This document shows positions 11,115 through 23,029 of a stretch of 64,000 nt of DNA, piece by piece. Both the position numbers and the translations under genes were made by a program. Within the stretch, counting starts at the first letter, position 1. The number at the start of each line of letters is the position of its first letter. The DNA is from Phaffia rhodozyma. Lineage: Eukaryota > Basidiomycota > Tremellomycetes > Cystofilobasidiales > Mrakiaceae. Location of the stretch: positions 62,001 to 126,000 of the forward strand of contig JACGZH010000004.1 in assembly GCA_014706385.1 (NCBI GenBank), in the 5' to 3' direction. Under the pieces are notes generated by a model. The model ran no database searches and was not told the DNA's origin. It saw only the letters and a list, made by a program, of their open reading frames with translations.

Positions 11115-13315
11115 ATGTCCGACGCTCGACTCAGGAGAATCACTAAGGAGATCTCAGGTACGTCTTGCTCTTTCTCTTTTTTCCCATTCTCGGTTAGATC
11201 CTTTCGGGCCGATCAAGCCAGAGTTCCGTCCATAAAGCTTGGAACGTCTTGATCTCTTTTGCAGGATATCGAGCTTGTTGTTTACCTCTCAGAAATATTG
11301 CTTCTTCTGTTGTAATACACGATTATTTGGACTCTTAGAACTCCAAAAAGACAAGACCCTGCAGATTACTGTGACAAGTACGTGTCGTCTGAGCAGGCCT
11401 GGCGGATCGCAGTCAATTATACTCACGTCGACCTTGTCTTTTGGTTTCTCTTACCTCTCTAGTGATTGGTTTGTAGATTCTCCACTCGATCCGAATATAA
11501 ATGTTTTCTTATATATCTGTTCCTGGTTAAACCTAATTAACGACCCACGCATATTGATGATCGGCTTTGTTCGCATTGAATAACGATGATAGACGAGTCT
11601 CCATTTCATTTGCTCGGAACATTTATCGGTCCGGTAAGCATCCGCCTTGGTCATGACGTTGTGTGGTGTGCACCAGTAAAGATACAGTCAGAAGCTGAGT
11701 TTCTGATGAATTTTCTTTTGAGAATATTTCCAGCCGGATACACCGTATGAGGGAGGTCAATATGAAGTAGTAAGTTGCTTTGTCTTGCCACTCTCTAGAT
11801 ATGAGAGGAGATGGTTGATGTCGATCTTGGCTTTTCTTTTTTTCTTTTTTCGGCTCGCGCACTTGTTATATTTTGTTTAGGACATCATTATTCCCGACCA
11901 GGTAGGCTTTTGAGCTGATTCATATCGTGATTCATGTATGATGCTGAAGATAATGGGCTTTCTGGCTATAATATAGTACCCTTTCTTGCCTGTAAAGATG
12001 AAGTTTATTACGTGAGTGCCTGAATATTTGATCGCATGAAGCTTGAACGAACAAGATAAGCCTGAACATATCTCTGTCCGAAATCTGCTGTTTTCAAGAC
12101 GGTTATACCGTATGTCTGGTTTTAGCCGAAAAGTTTCGAGACGTAGTAGACTATGGAAGACTAACAAAGACGATGGTGGCTTTAGACCCGAATGTGTCAT
12201 CTCAGTCGGTACGCCTATCGTTGTCAACAAAGAAATTCCCAAGGTTTAATGAATTCATACTGAGAGCTCGATCCTTATTCCTTGCCCACTTTCTGTGGAG
12301 AAGGGAGCTATATGTCTGTCCTCCCATGATTATCTGTAGTCAAAGTAGAAAACGGACTGACTGGCTTTGTAACCGTTTACGATCGATCAGGCCTTGATAT
12401 CCTAAAAGGTTTGTCTAGCGATTCTCCGACCTAGGCGGGGCTATCTGAATCCCGAGACTTGAGCGCCTTTTGACCACTCCATCTATTTCAGACCAATGGA
12501 CGCCTGTTCTTACCCTCAAGTCGACACTTATCTCCCTGCAATCTCTACTGTGCAGTCCTGAACCGAACGACCCACAAGACGCTGAAGGTACATTCAAGTC
12601 TCTTTCTCTATCATCCGCGATGATTGAGCAGTTTTCAATATTGACTTCGGCTCTCGTTTTGACCCAACAGTGGCCAAGCATTATCTAACATCTAGGTTCG
12701 TGTCAACACATAAACTCTTGCAAACGTTCAGCCTGATGGCAAGTTAAATTATAGATCAAGGATGTTCATCGCTTCTTGCTTGTCTACCAATTCGACAGGG
12801 AGTCTTTCAACTCGACCGCTCGCTATTGGGCGCAAGCATACGCCGGTGCGCCTGGTGGAAACTCTTCCAAGAAGACTGGGCCCGACACGGATGGGATTGC
12901 CCTGGCAGGGCTAGCAATGGAGGATGTGGCTAAATTCGAAGTGGTCAGTACTATGGCCATAATTGATCTACAGTCGTCCACATGAAGATAACGAAATACC
13001 TTTTACCTTGTAGATCGGTTTCCCGAGAGATAGGATTGTGAGTGGGACTCGTAACTGACCAAGGGACTGAAAATGTGTGTGTTTGTTGGCTCATCACACT
13101 CTATACTCTCCTATCGTCGGTCTGTCACCCAGGTTGATTGCCTCCGACGACTAAATTATCGAGGGTGAGCGGTTTTCTCGTTGTCTTGAATATCTTTAGA
13201 AACCGCAGGCTCATACAAAAGCTGTGTTGGTTGGCTGTGTCTTCTCCTCTGCCCAATTAGAAATAACGTCAAGAATATCTCTGATGACCGAGTGGTGGAG
13301 GAGCTGCTCAAATAG
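11115..13315 (+). CDS. UBC1: Ubiquitin-conjugating enzyme E2 with UBA domain (UBC1/UBE2K type)
   Basis: This E2 builds K48-linked ubiquitin chains; family members act with the APC and in protein quality control. Sixteen exons sum to 217 aa: 11115..11157, 11339..11377, 11593..11633, 11734..11769, 11881..11901, 11977..12011, 12099..12109, 12186..12208, 12304..12313, 12391..12408, 12492..12587, 12671..12695, 12799..12943, 13014..13037, 13133..13164 and 13261..13315. The UBC fold shows [39 protein letters not shown], active-site GAICLDILKD, and [16 protein letters not shown] as in yeast Ubc1. A C-terminal UBA-like helix set ends in VVEELLK. Several exons are micro-exons of 10, 11, 18 and 21 bases. 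The HPN codons and the catalytic Cys codon are each split by an intron. Confidence 0.9.
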
Positions 13316-14056
13316 AGGTTCAAACAGAGAATCGTTCAGCTGCTTTCGTTTCTTTCCTATTTTTGATGTATAGACTATCAGATTGAATGGAATATACCCC
13401 CTTGGTTGAATGAAGAGGAGAACCTTCACGGGCACAGTTGGTCGAGGGATGTTCATTAAACTGGGCAACTGACGATGTGCCGGCGGGCCCGGCCTCGGCG
13501 GCGGCGGCGGCGGGGCTGGTACAGTTAAATGAGATCAGGGTCCGGGAACGACTGCGGTTCGGCGATGACCGATCGGTCGGGCTTCGGTCGCCGCGTCTCG
13601 CTCGCCTGCTCTATTCTGTTCGAGTCATATCTCTTCCTTGGTCGTATGCCACTTCGATGATGATTGATAGGTTTGATGGACAGGATGTGTGTACGTGTAT
13701 GTGTTTGAGTATGCGTGTATGTGAATGTATGCTGGATGGGTAACGTTAGACATGCTGACAGAAGATGCTCTTAGTGGCCGAACGAAGGTGCATGGCTTCA
13801 GCAACACATCTGCCTACAGGATATTGATTAAATTATCTCCGGCAGTTATCCCGGGCACTGGTGAGCGGAGCCGAGCCGGGGTTCTGATATTTTAGCATGT
13901 TCAGTGAAATTGCTTTATAAGAATACGCCTTCTCTCGTTATCATCTCCTTCGTCTTTCTGTTTTACTTAAAAGAAGCATACTCTCTTAGCATATCTTGTC
14001 TTCCTCTCCCTTCAACCATCAATCCTTATCCCTGATCTTCCCCTTGGTCGCCTAAA
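13316..14056. other. Intergenic with a GC-rich patch
   Basis: Apart from a short GC-rich patch with a CGG run at about 13482-13520, nothing is recognised. The end near 14056 is the promoter and leader of the acidic orphan gene. Confidence 0.45.
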
Positions 14057-14917
14057 ATGTCCACCTCTGTTTCCATTCCAGCCCACCTGGTGTCATCGCC
14101 CTGGCTGGTGTTTTCGACGTACCCAACGGAGACAGAAGCGATTGACTACTTCAGCTTCAACCCACATCCTCAGTGGCGCTCGTCCGAACCTTCTGATGAT
14201 GAGGAAGATGAAGAGGACGAGGACGACGTCGAAAACCACTCTGGGTACGACTCTCCGGACGACGCTCGGTTCGAAATCTATGAACAAGACAAATTTAACC
14301 AGTGCAAGAAGCCTCAAGGACTTCGGCTGAAACCTGCGAGCGACGAAGTATGGTCTGAAGAAGATGATGACGATGAGGAAGGTGAAGATCACTGGTCCGA
14401 CGACGGATCCTCATTCGCTGGCACGTCTGATCGAACGTTGGTCGACTTTGAGTTTGATGAATCCCCACCTACCACGCCCGGAGGAGATTGGACATATGCC
14501 GCGTCCACCGAGGCGGCACCACTGCCTTCCGTGTGCAGCCCCCTGTCAGAGTACACTCCGTTCGCCCGCTCGGCCATCACATCGGATGGTGGCACTCGGT
14601 CAAACTCGCCAATGTCTTTGTCCTCGTCCTTTTCATGCTCAACCGGTGTATCCCATACGTTCCCACTTACACCCATTCAGGAAACTCCCTCCGTTCATGC
14701 TCGGGTTACATCCTCTTCGTATTCGTCCCACTCGCGGGAATTCACCATGGTACTTCCTCCACTCAAGAAGAGATTCTCGCTGTCCTCTTCATCTGACATG
14801 AAGGTCAGACCGATGCGCACCTCGTTTATCAGACCAGACGTCGGTGATATTCCCGTGCATAAGGCACAAGGGAGGAAGGAATCCGTTCACGTCGATACAC
14901 CCTTCCCCTCTTTCTAG
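14057..14917 (+). CDS. Acidic, Ser-rich protein of unknown function
   Basis: This is a single-exon frame of 286 aa from ATG to TAG, unusual here because nearly every other gene is split. The N-terminal 30 residues are mildly hydrophobic and aromatic (HLVSSPWLVFSTYPT). They are followed by two Asp/Glu blocks (about residues 53-64 and 102-112) and long Ser/Thr/Pro-rich stretches with many SP and TP sites. There is no signal peptide, membrane segment or known catalytic motif. The composition suggests a disordered regulatory or scaffold protein. The upstream leader is pyrimidine-rich. I do not recognise a family. Confidence 0.7.
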   Translation: MSTSVSIPAHLVSSPWLVFSTYPTETEAIDYFSFNPHPQWRSSEPSDDEEDEEDEDDVENHSGYDSPDDARFEIYEQDKFNQCKKPQGLRLKPASDEVWSEEDDDDEEGEDHWSDDGSSFAGTSDRTLVDFEFDESPPTTPGGDWTYAASTEAAPLPSVCSPLSEYTPFARSAITSDGGTRSNSPMSLSSSFSCSTGVSHTFPLTPIQETPSVHARVTSSSYSSHSREFTMVLPPLKKRFSLSSSSDMKVRPMRTSFIRPDVGDIPVHKAQGRKESVHVDTPFPSF

Positions 14918-15719
14918 AAAGATTGTCTCATTTGGTCTTTGCTCTTCACCTCCTGGATCCAATCCTCATAAATATCAGAACCAAACACCACCACTCGAAT
15001 CTTGATATTGCGAGATAACTATATCGCACGTGCTCTGATTGTACAGAGCGGAGGAATAAAGATTGCGAAAGGTATGCAGAGGTTGCGTTAAGATTTCAAC
15101 AAATGTTTCTCGTATGGGTGTTGAAGGCTGACCAAGTTCTCATGTGTACATGTCCTGGGCTGTTTTCTTCCAATCTAGGCTTCCACTTCTTTTTTCTCCT
15201 TCATCGGATTAATAATCGGGATGATTAATCCGACCTCTTGAACGTGCGGGGAAAATATCTTTTTTCCGATCTCCCCAATGACGTTCAAACACTCAAGACT
15301 CATATCAAGATCGCCGATGCTTGGCATCTTATCCGTTGGCGATGTCATTATCTCACCAAGAGCTTTCATGTATACTTTGATTCTTTCTCTATGGCCCTTC
15401 TCTTAACGCACCGGTTCACATTCCCAGATCACTTTTTTTTGCCTGAAAGAGTTATCATACTCCCCACCCTTTTCTGTAGCTTTTTTTCTTGTCTTTTGTC
15501 TTATCTTTTTAGGTACAAAGGTTCCATCATTATCATATCAGAAAAAAACAAGAAGAAAGATAAAAGATTCATTAAGCCAACCAACAAGGTCAAAGTTCGG
15601 AAAAAATCTATTAGTACAGCACAACATGATTTACGTAAACCCCCAATTATGAACACGAAAACGCCCTGAAATCTGATCCTAGATATATGAACATGAAGCC
15701 GACTAGTCTTTACTCTCCG
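14918..15719. other. Intergenic, convergent 3' ends
   Basis: This gap lies between the acidic orphan (+) and the Ser/Pro-rich orphan (-). It is AT-rich with several T and A runs around 15428-15560. A 143-codon plus-strand frame at 15238..15669 has low-complexity Lys-rich content and no splice support, so I do not call it. Confidence 0.45.
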
Positions 15720-16554
15720 TTAAACCCCGAGATCCTGAAGTTGGCGACGATTAAGGCTGTGGCTAGACGGCTGAGAGTGTTCCGGTTGATCGGCAAGCAT
15801 GCTATTCGGCCAGATGAACTCTGTTGAATTTCTCCTCTGATCGGATCGATCGTCAGATATAGGAGGTGATGGCGGATGTGGCGAGCAGAACGCTAACATC
15901 TGCTGCTGGCTGCTCGAGAACGGAGGTAGAAACGATATGGGGGGAAATTGAAATGGCGTCGTCGGCGGTGTAGCTGGTGACGGCGAGATACGAAGAGAAG
16001 GCACAGGGGAAGACGTAGATGACAACGGACAGACCGACCGAACGAAGAATGGGCTCTCCGGGCTATTCAGCAGCGGCGAAGTCAACAAGGATGGAGGAAT
16101 TGGGGTGTATAGCGAGCTTCTAGGCAGATGGTGAAGTAACACAGGACGTGGATGACCCGTTTTATGTGATGGTCGACGGTCTGCGTCAACAAAGTGAAGC
16201 AAGAGGTGAAGATGAGTGAGAACATTGATCAAGAAAAACAATTCAGATGGACAGGATAAACATACGAATGCTCTTCCCAGAAGGTGTTGTTGTTGGTGTG
16301 CCCTTCCCTACGTGTTCATCCGGGCTGACACCTGACGAAACCAGAGACGACTTCGACCCAATCTTGAGTGCCCCACAATCTATACTCGCTCTACGTGGTT
16401 GTCTCGGCTTCGGATGAGAGATACGTGAATCACGCTGGTAGTGAAAATGACTAGGCCGGTTGTTCTGGTTCCTATCCGAGCGGCTCTCTTCAGGGCTGAC
16501 CATATGCTGGGTCATTGCTTCGAGTGAAGGCATAGGCGTGTCGAGTTCGGTCAT
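15720..16554 (-). CDS. Ser/Pro-rich protein of unknown function
   Basis: Two exons (16266..16554 and 15720..16180) joined by a GTATGT...CAG intron give a 249-aa protein. The start ATG at 16554 opens with an acidic segment, followed by basic, Arg/Pro-rich and then very Pro/Ser-rich sequence with many SP sites. A motif near the middle, RRASID, resembles a basophilic kinase site, which is an inference. There is no signal peptide or membrane segment. The frame is intact over the splice, which supports a real gene, but I do not recognise a family. It is tandem with and downstream of the SYLF-SH3 gene on the same strand. Confidence 0.65.
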
Positions 16555-17094
16555 GTTCCATATACCAGCGAGCGAAGCAGAGTCAGGAGAGATCCTGGGC
16601 TAGGTATACTGAAGAAGCACCTTTGGTAGTCTATCTTGAACGGACGTTATGTATGGAAAGCGAATGCATCCAAGGAAGAAAGAGACCGGCAGCATAAGAC
16701 CCATGTTTATAGAACTGGCGAAGAAAAAACGGGATGGTTCACACTCTTCTGGTTCGATGGAAGTAGAAGAGACGGTTGTTGAGATCGTGATGACGAGGGC
16801 CGCCGCGCAGTTTCGAGATCACGTGCAAAATCGATTGGCCAACGTCAATCGATACACATACACAGCTTTCAGCCGTCTCAGCCACAGAAACACACAAGCA
16901 ATCTCCGTTCGAAACAGTCTCATCGGTCTTTTAAACCCCATGTGTTTTTTGTTTTGTTTGTAACATTGCCTGTCGGCCCGATTGGATAGAAAGAAAACAA
17001 TCAAGAGGAGGAGGAGGATAAATCATATATACCACCAGGAGGAAAGAAACGTTTACAACAGGACGAGGGATAAGGAAAGAAAACAAAAGAAAAG

Positions 17095-17127
<33 letters not shown>

Positions 17128-17337
17128 ACAAAACAAAACATAACAAGCCAAGACAAAATAAGAATAAGATAGAATGAGAGACAAACGATGGGAGTAAACC
17201 CCAGTTGATTTGCCTTTAATTGATGCAGATGGAAAATCAAAAGATAAGGCTACCAATTCAGAAGATAAACAAACGCAAACCACAAGAAAGGGTAGAGCAA
17301 AGCCGATGTATCAGACCTTGTAGGAGGTAACTAACTA
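16555..17337. other. Intergenic with an AAAAC repeat
   Basis: This stretch holds the 3' region of the SYLF-SH3 gene and the promoter of the Ser/Pro-rich gene at 16554. It includes an A/C/G-rich simple repeat at about 17086-17144. No exon is seen. Confidence 0.5.
17086..17144. repeat. AAAAG then AAAAC pentanucleotide repeat
   Basis: A few AAAAG units grade into about eight AAAAC units, roughly 200 bases beyond the stop codon of the SYLF-SH3 gene. The minus-strand transcript would carry GTTTT repeats in its 3' UTR if it extends this far. Confidence 0.85.
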
Positions 17338-20300
17338 TCAGTTCGGAAGCACATCCACATAACTTCCTGGGAAAGACCCTTTCTGTTTAGTAGAACCAAT
17401 CATTCCCTGCCACCTGGATTGCGCAAACCCCACACAGAACAATCCAAATAATCATCAGCAAACGATAAACGGTCAAAACCAGAGTTGACTCGAACGGACC
17501 AGTCGTTTTTTGTTTGTGTCATCTCCAAAATCAATATGATGTCTCCTTTTCTGAACGGAAGATCACCACTCTGTGCATGACACAAAGAAAGACAAACATA
17601 AGAAATCCATACAGATGACAGTCAGAACACATACGAATCAGCAGCCACTGATGTGAAGACGGTACGAACCTCTACGCCTTCAAAAGTGAACTTGGCAACA
17701 GCTTGACCAACCGCTCCATACTCTTTCATCAACGAGTCCATCTCCTGAGCACCCTTGTTCACTTGTCTTGCTGAACTGGCTCCGTTCGATAGAGAGTCCT
17801 CGCCGCCAGAACTGTCCTTGAGATTCAAGTTCGCGAGCGTGGGTATCAACCCACCACCAAAGGAGTTATTAGCCGCCAGCACGGCTGCCTCACTTCCACT
17901 TCTCGTCCTACCCAACCCAATCCTTGCTTTCTGGCCCAACGATCCCCAATCCTCCTCCATCATCGAGGGTCCGTCTCTATTTGACGGTCGGGAATAAATG
18001 CCCCTACTCTCATAGGAATTCAAGAGATCGTTTCCTCCGCCTGAGCTTGATCGAGCCCGGTTGAAGCTTGGCGGTACGTTTCTCGACGTTCGGCTTGATC
18101 CGTCTGTTGTTGTTGGGCGGAAATCGTCAATGGGTGCGTCCCAAACTCGTCTATTGAATTCTTCAGAAGGGGAAGCATCAAGATTATGTCGATCGTCGGT
18201 GTAGCTGTCAGTTGACTGTCGATGGATGTACGAGCTGGAGAGTGAGGACGGTAGGTAAGACGGTCGAGTAACAGCAGTGTGACTAGTGGAAAGTGGACCG
18301 TTGTCCCACGAAATCGGACCATTGATTGAGCCGTTCGACCCAGAGTTTCCTCGCCGTCGTCCGTCAGCTTCCTCACCTGCTCGGCCGGTCCTGTCTCTTT
18401 CTCCACCATAGCCACTATCATCATCATATGGTCTATCAGACTCATCCTCTGAATCGTAGTCAAACCTATGGGCAAACTGAGGAGTGCTTGGCTTGGGCGA
18501 CGCGATGTACGACTGAGACGACGGGTTCCGCTGAAGGAAAGGAGGTGGATGTGAGTGCGAGGGGGAGTTTGCGAACGGAAGTGACTTAGCAACCATTGAG
18601 GGTGAGGGTGGTCCGCCATTAAAGTACTGATCCGCCTGGGTGTATGATTCAGAGGTCGTTAGCCCTGGAGAATCCAAACCAGACTTGGAATTTCCTCGCT
18701 TTCTACTAAAGGACGACATAGATGAAAACAAACCCGGCCTGGTAGGAGTCTTGTTTGAATTTGATTTTCGACTGCTAGTCGAGTCCGCTCGAGATCGGGT
18801 TACCGCGTTGTCAGCCTTTTGCTCAGCTGGCGTGTCATTCTTTCCTCGGCTGCCCAAGATACTTCGACTTCGAGTTCGACCTTTACTTTCGAGTGCGCCT
18901 GAAGGCTTGACCGATTCTTTTCCGTCGGAACCCATCCCTCCGAACGCATAACTGCTTGGACTAGACCCTCTCCGATCGTTCGGTGAATCGTAGCGATTCT
19001 CGCGATCCGTCCCATCTCCAAATTCCTCACTCCAAGTAGGAGAGTGCGTCCGTGCAGTGAAATTTTCGTTGGACTCATAGTTTCGAGGAGAATCTTCCAC
19101 CCATGCCCGACCGCCTGGCAAGCCGGTCGACGTAGTCAGCTTCTCAATCAACAACTGCGCCCATGGTGGGGGTGGGACCATTCCAGATAGTAATTGCTTC
19201 GAGGTCACGTTTGTCCCATAGGCCAGTCGGTTCGCACTGATATGATATAAGGCATGAGTGCATGATGACCAGACATAGCCACAGTTGTATAACTTCAGGT
19301 CACAAGTAGGCACTCACTCTTGTCGCTCCACAATCACACTACCTTCTAGACTAACTCCGCCAAAAAGACCTTTAGTTTTAGAGTATGTGAACCTGATAAG
19401 CAGTTTGACTGGATCAGTGACGAGGAATGAGTCTCCAAACTTGACACAATCCACACTCACATAGCCGCCACTTTTCCCTTTGTGTTCAATGCTCCCATCC
19501 CTTCGGCATTCCGTCCCAGTGGCCCGACAGCCAACTATCAAACAGTGTATCAGTCAAGACTCTTTGCTTCTAAAGATCTTTGATGTCCACCTACACTCAT
19601 GTTCCCTCCAATATTTAAGCTGCCTGCTGCCATGAAACTGTTCACTGCCGCTCTAGAGTTTAAGACCTACAGCAACACAGATCAAAGCTTGAGAAACGTG
19701 TTTCCTGACCAGATGGACGAACTCTGCGACGCAAAGATCTGGCAAACTTACGATCAAAAAATCGGTAACTTCCGCTCCAGCCTGACCACCAAGTCCAACA
19801 CCACCTGTACCAATAGCAGTAGGCGCTGACCACGTGCCGTCGGACAGCCGAGCGATTACCACGCCAGATCCTGCTCGGACTGAAACGAGAAACCCTGCTT
19901 TGACGACGGTAAAGATAGCGAACCCTTTGGCGTGCTCCATCACTTTTCCGTGACGCGCGGAGAAGAATATACGAAGGACGCGTTAGTCGACGAATAGGGA
20001 CAATGAAGCCGAGATTGTTCACCTTGTCGAGGAATCATCTTGTCTAATCCGTTGTTTGAGGAATCGACAAATGACCCCACTAAATGAGGAAATTTACCCC
20101 GGTGATCGTGCCAAGAAAAGATGATGTCGACAACAATAAGCATATACAGTAAGATATCCATACGGATTATGATACTGATGATAAAGGTACAAGGGAGAAT
20201 ATAGGAACTTGCGAATTTTTGCTGCTTTTCTGCATTCTTCGGGAAGATTGACTAGTACAAGGATGAAGAGGATGAAGAAAGTGGAACGATTGCAGTAACC

Positions 20301-20449
20301 AAGGTGGAGCAATTCCGAACGAGCATCCGAAAGAAGGTTGAAAGTGCAAAATTGAGTCCAAAGAGGAAGAAAAAGATCAGAGGACAAAATGCAAAGATAA
20401 TCAAGGACGGATCTTCAATCCTACCTGGTACCGGAGAGTTGAGACCCAT
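17338..20449 (-). CDS. YSC84: SYLF domain and SH3 domain protein (Ysc84/Lsb3 family)
   Basis: Members bind phosphoinositides and actin at endocytic patches. Ten exons (20425..20449, 20213..20251, 20023..20079, 19752..19942, 19595..19666, 19461..19534, 19318..19392, 17670..19236, 17500..17570, 17338..17413) sum to 748 aa. The N-terminus MGLNSPVP and the SYLF block are textbook: MEHAKGFAIFTVVKAGF, RAGSGVVIARL, DGTWSAPTAI, GGQAGAEVTDF, VGPLGRNAEG and YSKTKGLFGGVSLEGS. A long Ser-rich, low-complexity linker of about 450 residues follows. The C-terminal SH3 domain starts at AVAKFTFEG and continues GDLPFRKGDIILILE, DWWQGMI, FPGSYVDVLPN. The linker is much longer than in yeast Ysc84. Intron 2 has a GC donor (GCAAGT). 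Confidence 0.93.
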
Positions 20450-21004
20450 GATGTGAGCTGTCTCTACGAGAAGAGTCGGACGAGATGGTAGTTGGAAAAG
20501 AATGATTTGAGAAGATGAGCCGATCCCTTAGTAAAGAGTAATATGCGTGTTAGGGTTGGAACCTATATCTCGGGCTATGCCCGTGCCTGTGCCTGTGCCG
20601 GGGCGAGCGGACCGGCCGAGGCTGGTCGTTCGGACCGAACGGGCCTAGACTCGGCCTATTTTGGGTATATTTGGGGCGTTGTCAGGGCACCTAATGATTG
20701 ATTCGTCATTGATCACCGCTTTTGTCCACGTGACTAACGAACCCCGAGAATCGCAACTACAACGGCCCAGTTTCAGTTGCTTTCCTTCCCGGTCTTGTCT
20801 ATATGGATGAACCTTCTGTCCATCATCCTGTGTACTCGCTCACCTTCTTCTGCTGTCCAGTGACTTAGAAGAAGACAACACTAGCTTATAAGAGACACAG
20901 AACGACTAAGACAAGATATCATTTCGTAGGCTTTTTCGCTATCATTTTGCGTTCCCGGTTAGGAAAATAACGTTTTCCCTCATGCCTCATAGTAAGCAGT
21001 CGTC
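20450..21004. promoter_or_regulatory. Divergent promoter of the SYLF-SH3 and OCH1-like genes
   Basis: This is the 555-base region between two divergent start codons. It contains a GTGCCT triplet-like repeat (about 20581-20600), a GC-rich stretch and a perfect inverted repeat CGTTCGG-A-CCGAACG at 20627-20641. The symmetrical site is a candidate binding site for a dimeric, possibly zinc-cluster, factor; this is an inference from symmetry only. Confidence 0.5.
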
Positions 21005-23029
21005 ATGCTAGGCTCAATACCTCTTGGGAATCTCAACTCTGGGCCGCTTCTTCCCAAGCACAATCGACATGACCGGTCCTCTTCTGGCTCATCCAGTCCT
21101 CCCGTACCTCCCTCTACTGGACGCATCCTCTTCAATCTTCGTCGTTATAAACAGCTTCAGATAATCGCGCTCTTCCTGGTCGTTCTATCCCTCCTTGTTT
21201 TCTACACTCCTGATCGAGCCTCTCACTTTGAGCTCTTCCCTTCGAGCGGTTTCAAATCATCATCATCATCATCATCATCGATATCTTTCGAATCCACGAA
21301 CAATGGAGAAAAGTCTACATTCCCAAGCTTGTCAGATATCGGCCGGGCTATTGGTTTTACACCAGAGGGCACCTTCGGCGTGTTAGGCTCTGGCGAGAAA
21401 TCTTGGGTCAAGCTGTTCAGAGAAGGTCTGACATCTCTGGGAAGAGAAGCCGACGAGGCATTCTTACTTGGAGAAACCGAACCAGTTGCTTACATCTCTC
21501 AACTCGAAACGTTCATACAGATGAGCTTTCCTACTCATTTGAAGGAAGACATCTTAACCTCGGTTCGTACTTTCTGGAACCGCGCCGCTATTGACCCTGA
21601 AGACGCAACTGCGGACACACTACGGAAACTTCCAGCGATGGTTGAATACAAGAACGTTTGGCAGACGGACAAGAAGACATCGGACGCCGATGGAGGAGGC
21701 TGGACGGCAAAAAATCCAGGATGGAAGTGGGAGTTGATGGATGATGAAAAGGCGGACGAGTGGCTTAGGCAAACGTTCGGGGTTGACTCGCAAAGTCAAG
21801 AATCCAAGAGTACAGTCGAGGCTGTATGGAACGATCTGGAGCTGGGGATTCTCAAGAGTGATATGTGGAGGTATCTGGTGTTGTTGTGCGTATCTTCTTG
21901 CTCCTTAGCCCTCCTTACTTCTCGGTTCAACAGTTTCTCCCAAAAACGGGAATAAAAGGGTCTCTTGAACTGAATTTCTTGCGAGATACATGTCTCACAG
22001 AATTGAAGGTGGCGTTTACACCGACACAGACACCACCTGTCTCCGTCCAGTCCATCAATGGGGCCGAGGAGCTGATACCTACCCAGGATCCCATTCGTAC
22101 GGGCTACCAAGTATGATTATCGGGGTTGAGGCCGATGTCGGCTCTAGAGAAGACTGGCACGACGTAAGTCTATTAACATGTTCATTTGTTCCGCAGTTAT
22201 TTCAACCAGCCTGATGAGTGTATTTTCGATGTTTTAGTGGTGGGCTCGACCAATACAAATCTCCCAATGGACGCTCTCTTCTGCGCCACATCACCCGATC
22301 CTTGTAGATGTCATCCGCAGGATTCATCACTCAACCACCATCGCGCTCTCCTGGCTCACTCATAGAGAATCACTCGCAGTATCTTATGAAGCTGCTGGGA
22401 ACGCTGAAAGGGCAAAGAAAATAAGGTTGATAAGTTTGCTTGAGTCAAAAGGTGTTGAAGGGGAGGATGAAAAGATCCTGGGCAAGGGGGTGAGCGTAAT
22501 GGAGTGGACGGGGCCGGGTGTTTGGACGGATGCTGTCATGGCGTAAGTTATACTGTTCATCTTTGCTCTATTTCTCTTTTTTTTTGTCTGCTTCTATCCT
22601 CGAACGACTGGAACTGATGTTGCATAAGCTACAGGTATCTGAAGGCGCGACATCAAGTAACCTGGCCCACGTTCAAAAACATCCAACGTCAGATCTGTTT
22701 CTCTTTTTCTCCTATTCTTATGTACATCCGTTATCTCACGTAATCCTCATCTTCATTCCAAACACAGGCCCATTACGTATAGGAGAGATTGTTGTCTTAC
22801 CCGTAACTGGGTTCTCACCAGGTGTCGGGTTGTTTGGCGCGCAGAACCAGTGGCATGAAGAAGCTATGGTCTTACATTCTGTTCGTTTTTTGTGTTCTTT
22901 GCTCTTCTTTTTGTGGTCGAGTCTTGTACTGATGTATTGATATTATGATTTCTGTGTGTGGGGCAATTGATCAATCCTTCTGAACGCACATACTTTTAGT
23001 TCTCTGGAAGTTGGAAAACTGATGGATAA
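21005..23029 (+). CDS. OCH1: OCH1-like alpha-1,6-mannosyltransferase (GT32), Golgi type II membrane protein
   Basis: This enzyme would add mannose from GDP-mannose to N-glycan cores in the Golgi. Exons 21005..21885, 22001..22163, 22238..22542, 22635..22687, 22768..22880 and 23000..23029 sum to 514 aa. A cytosolic tail of about 45 residues precedes a single membrane anchor (residues about 51-68, IIALFLVVLSLLVFY), then a Ser-rich stem encoded partly by an ATC repeat. The catalytic domain contains SDMWRYLVLL, the DXD motif in EGGVYTDTDT, and later GPGVWTDAVMAYL, GFSPGVGLFGAQ and a terminal FSGSWK, all typical of OCH1/GT32. The match is at family level; HOC1-type paralogues cannot be excluded. 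Confidence 0.82.
21258..21283 (+). repeat. ATC/TCA trinucleotide run encoding Ser
   Basis: An in-frame run of about eight TCA codons in exon 1 of the OCH1-like gene encodes a Ser run in the stem region next to the membrane anchor. Being in-frame, length change alters only linker size. Confidence 0.85.

Noticed and set aside
12012..12185. Apparent loss of the HPN motif in UBC1 when the exon near 12186 is simply extended 5'
   Set aside because: An 11-base exon at 12099..12109 restores the motif with GT/AG borders, so no mutation is needed.
15238..15669. 143-codon plus-strand frame
   Set aside because: Low-complexity, Lys-rich end, T/A-run sequence, no homology and no splice context; more likely intergenic.
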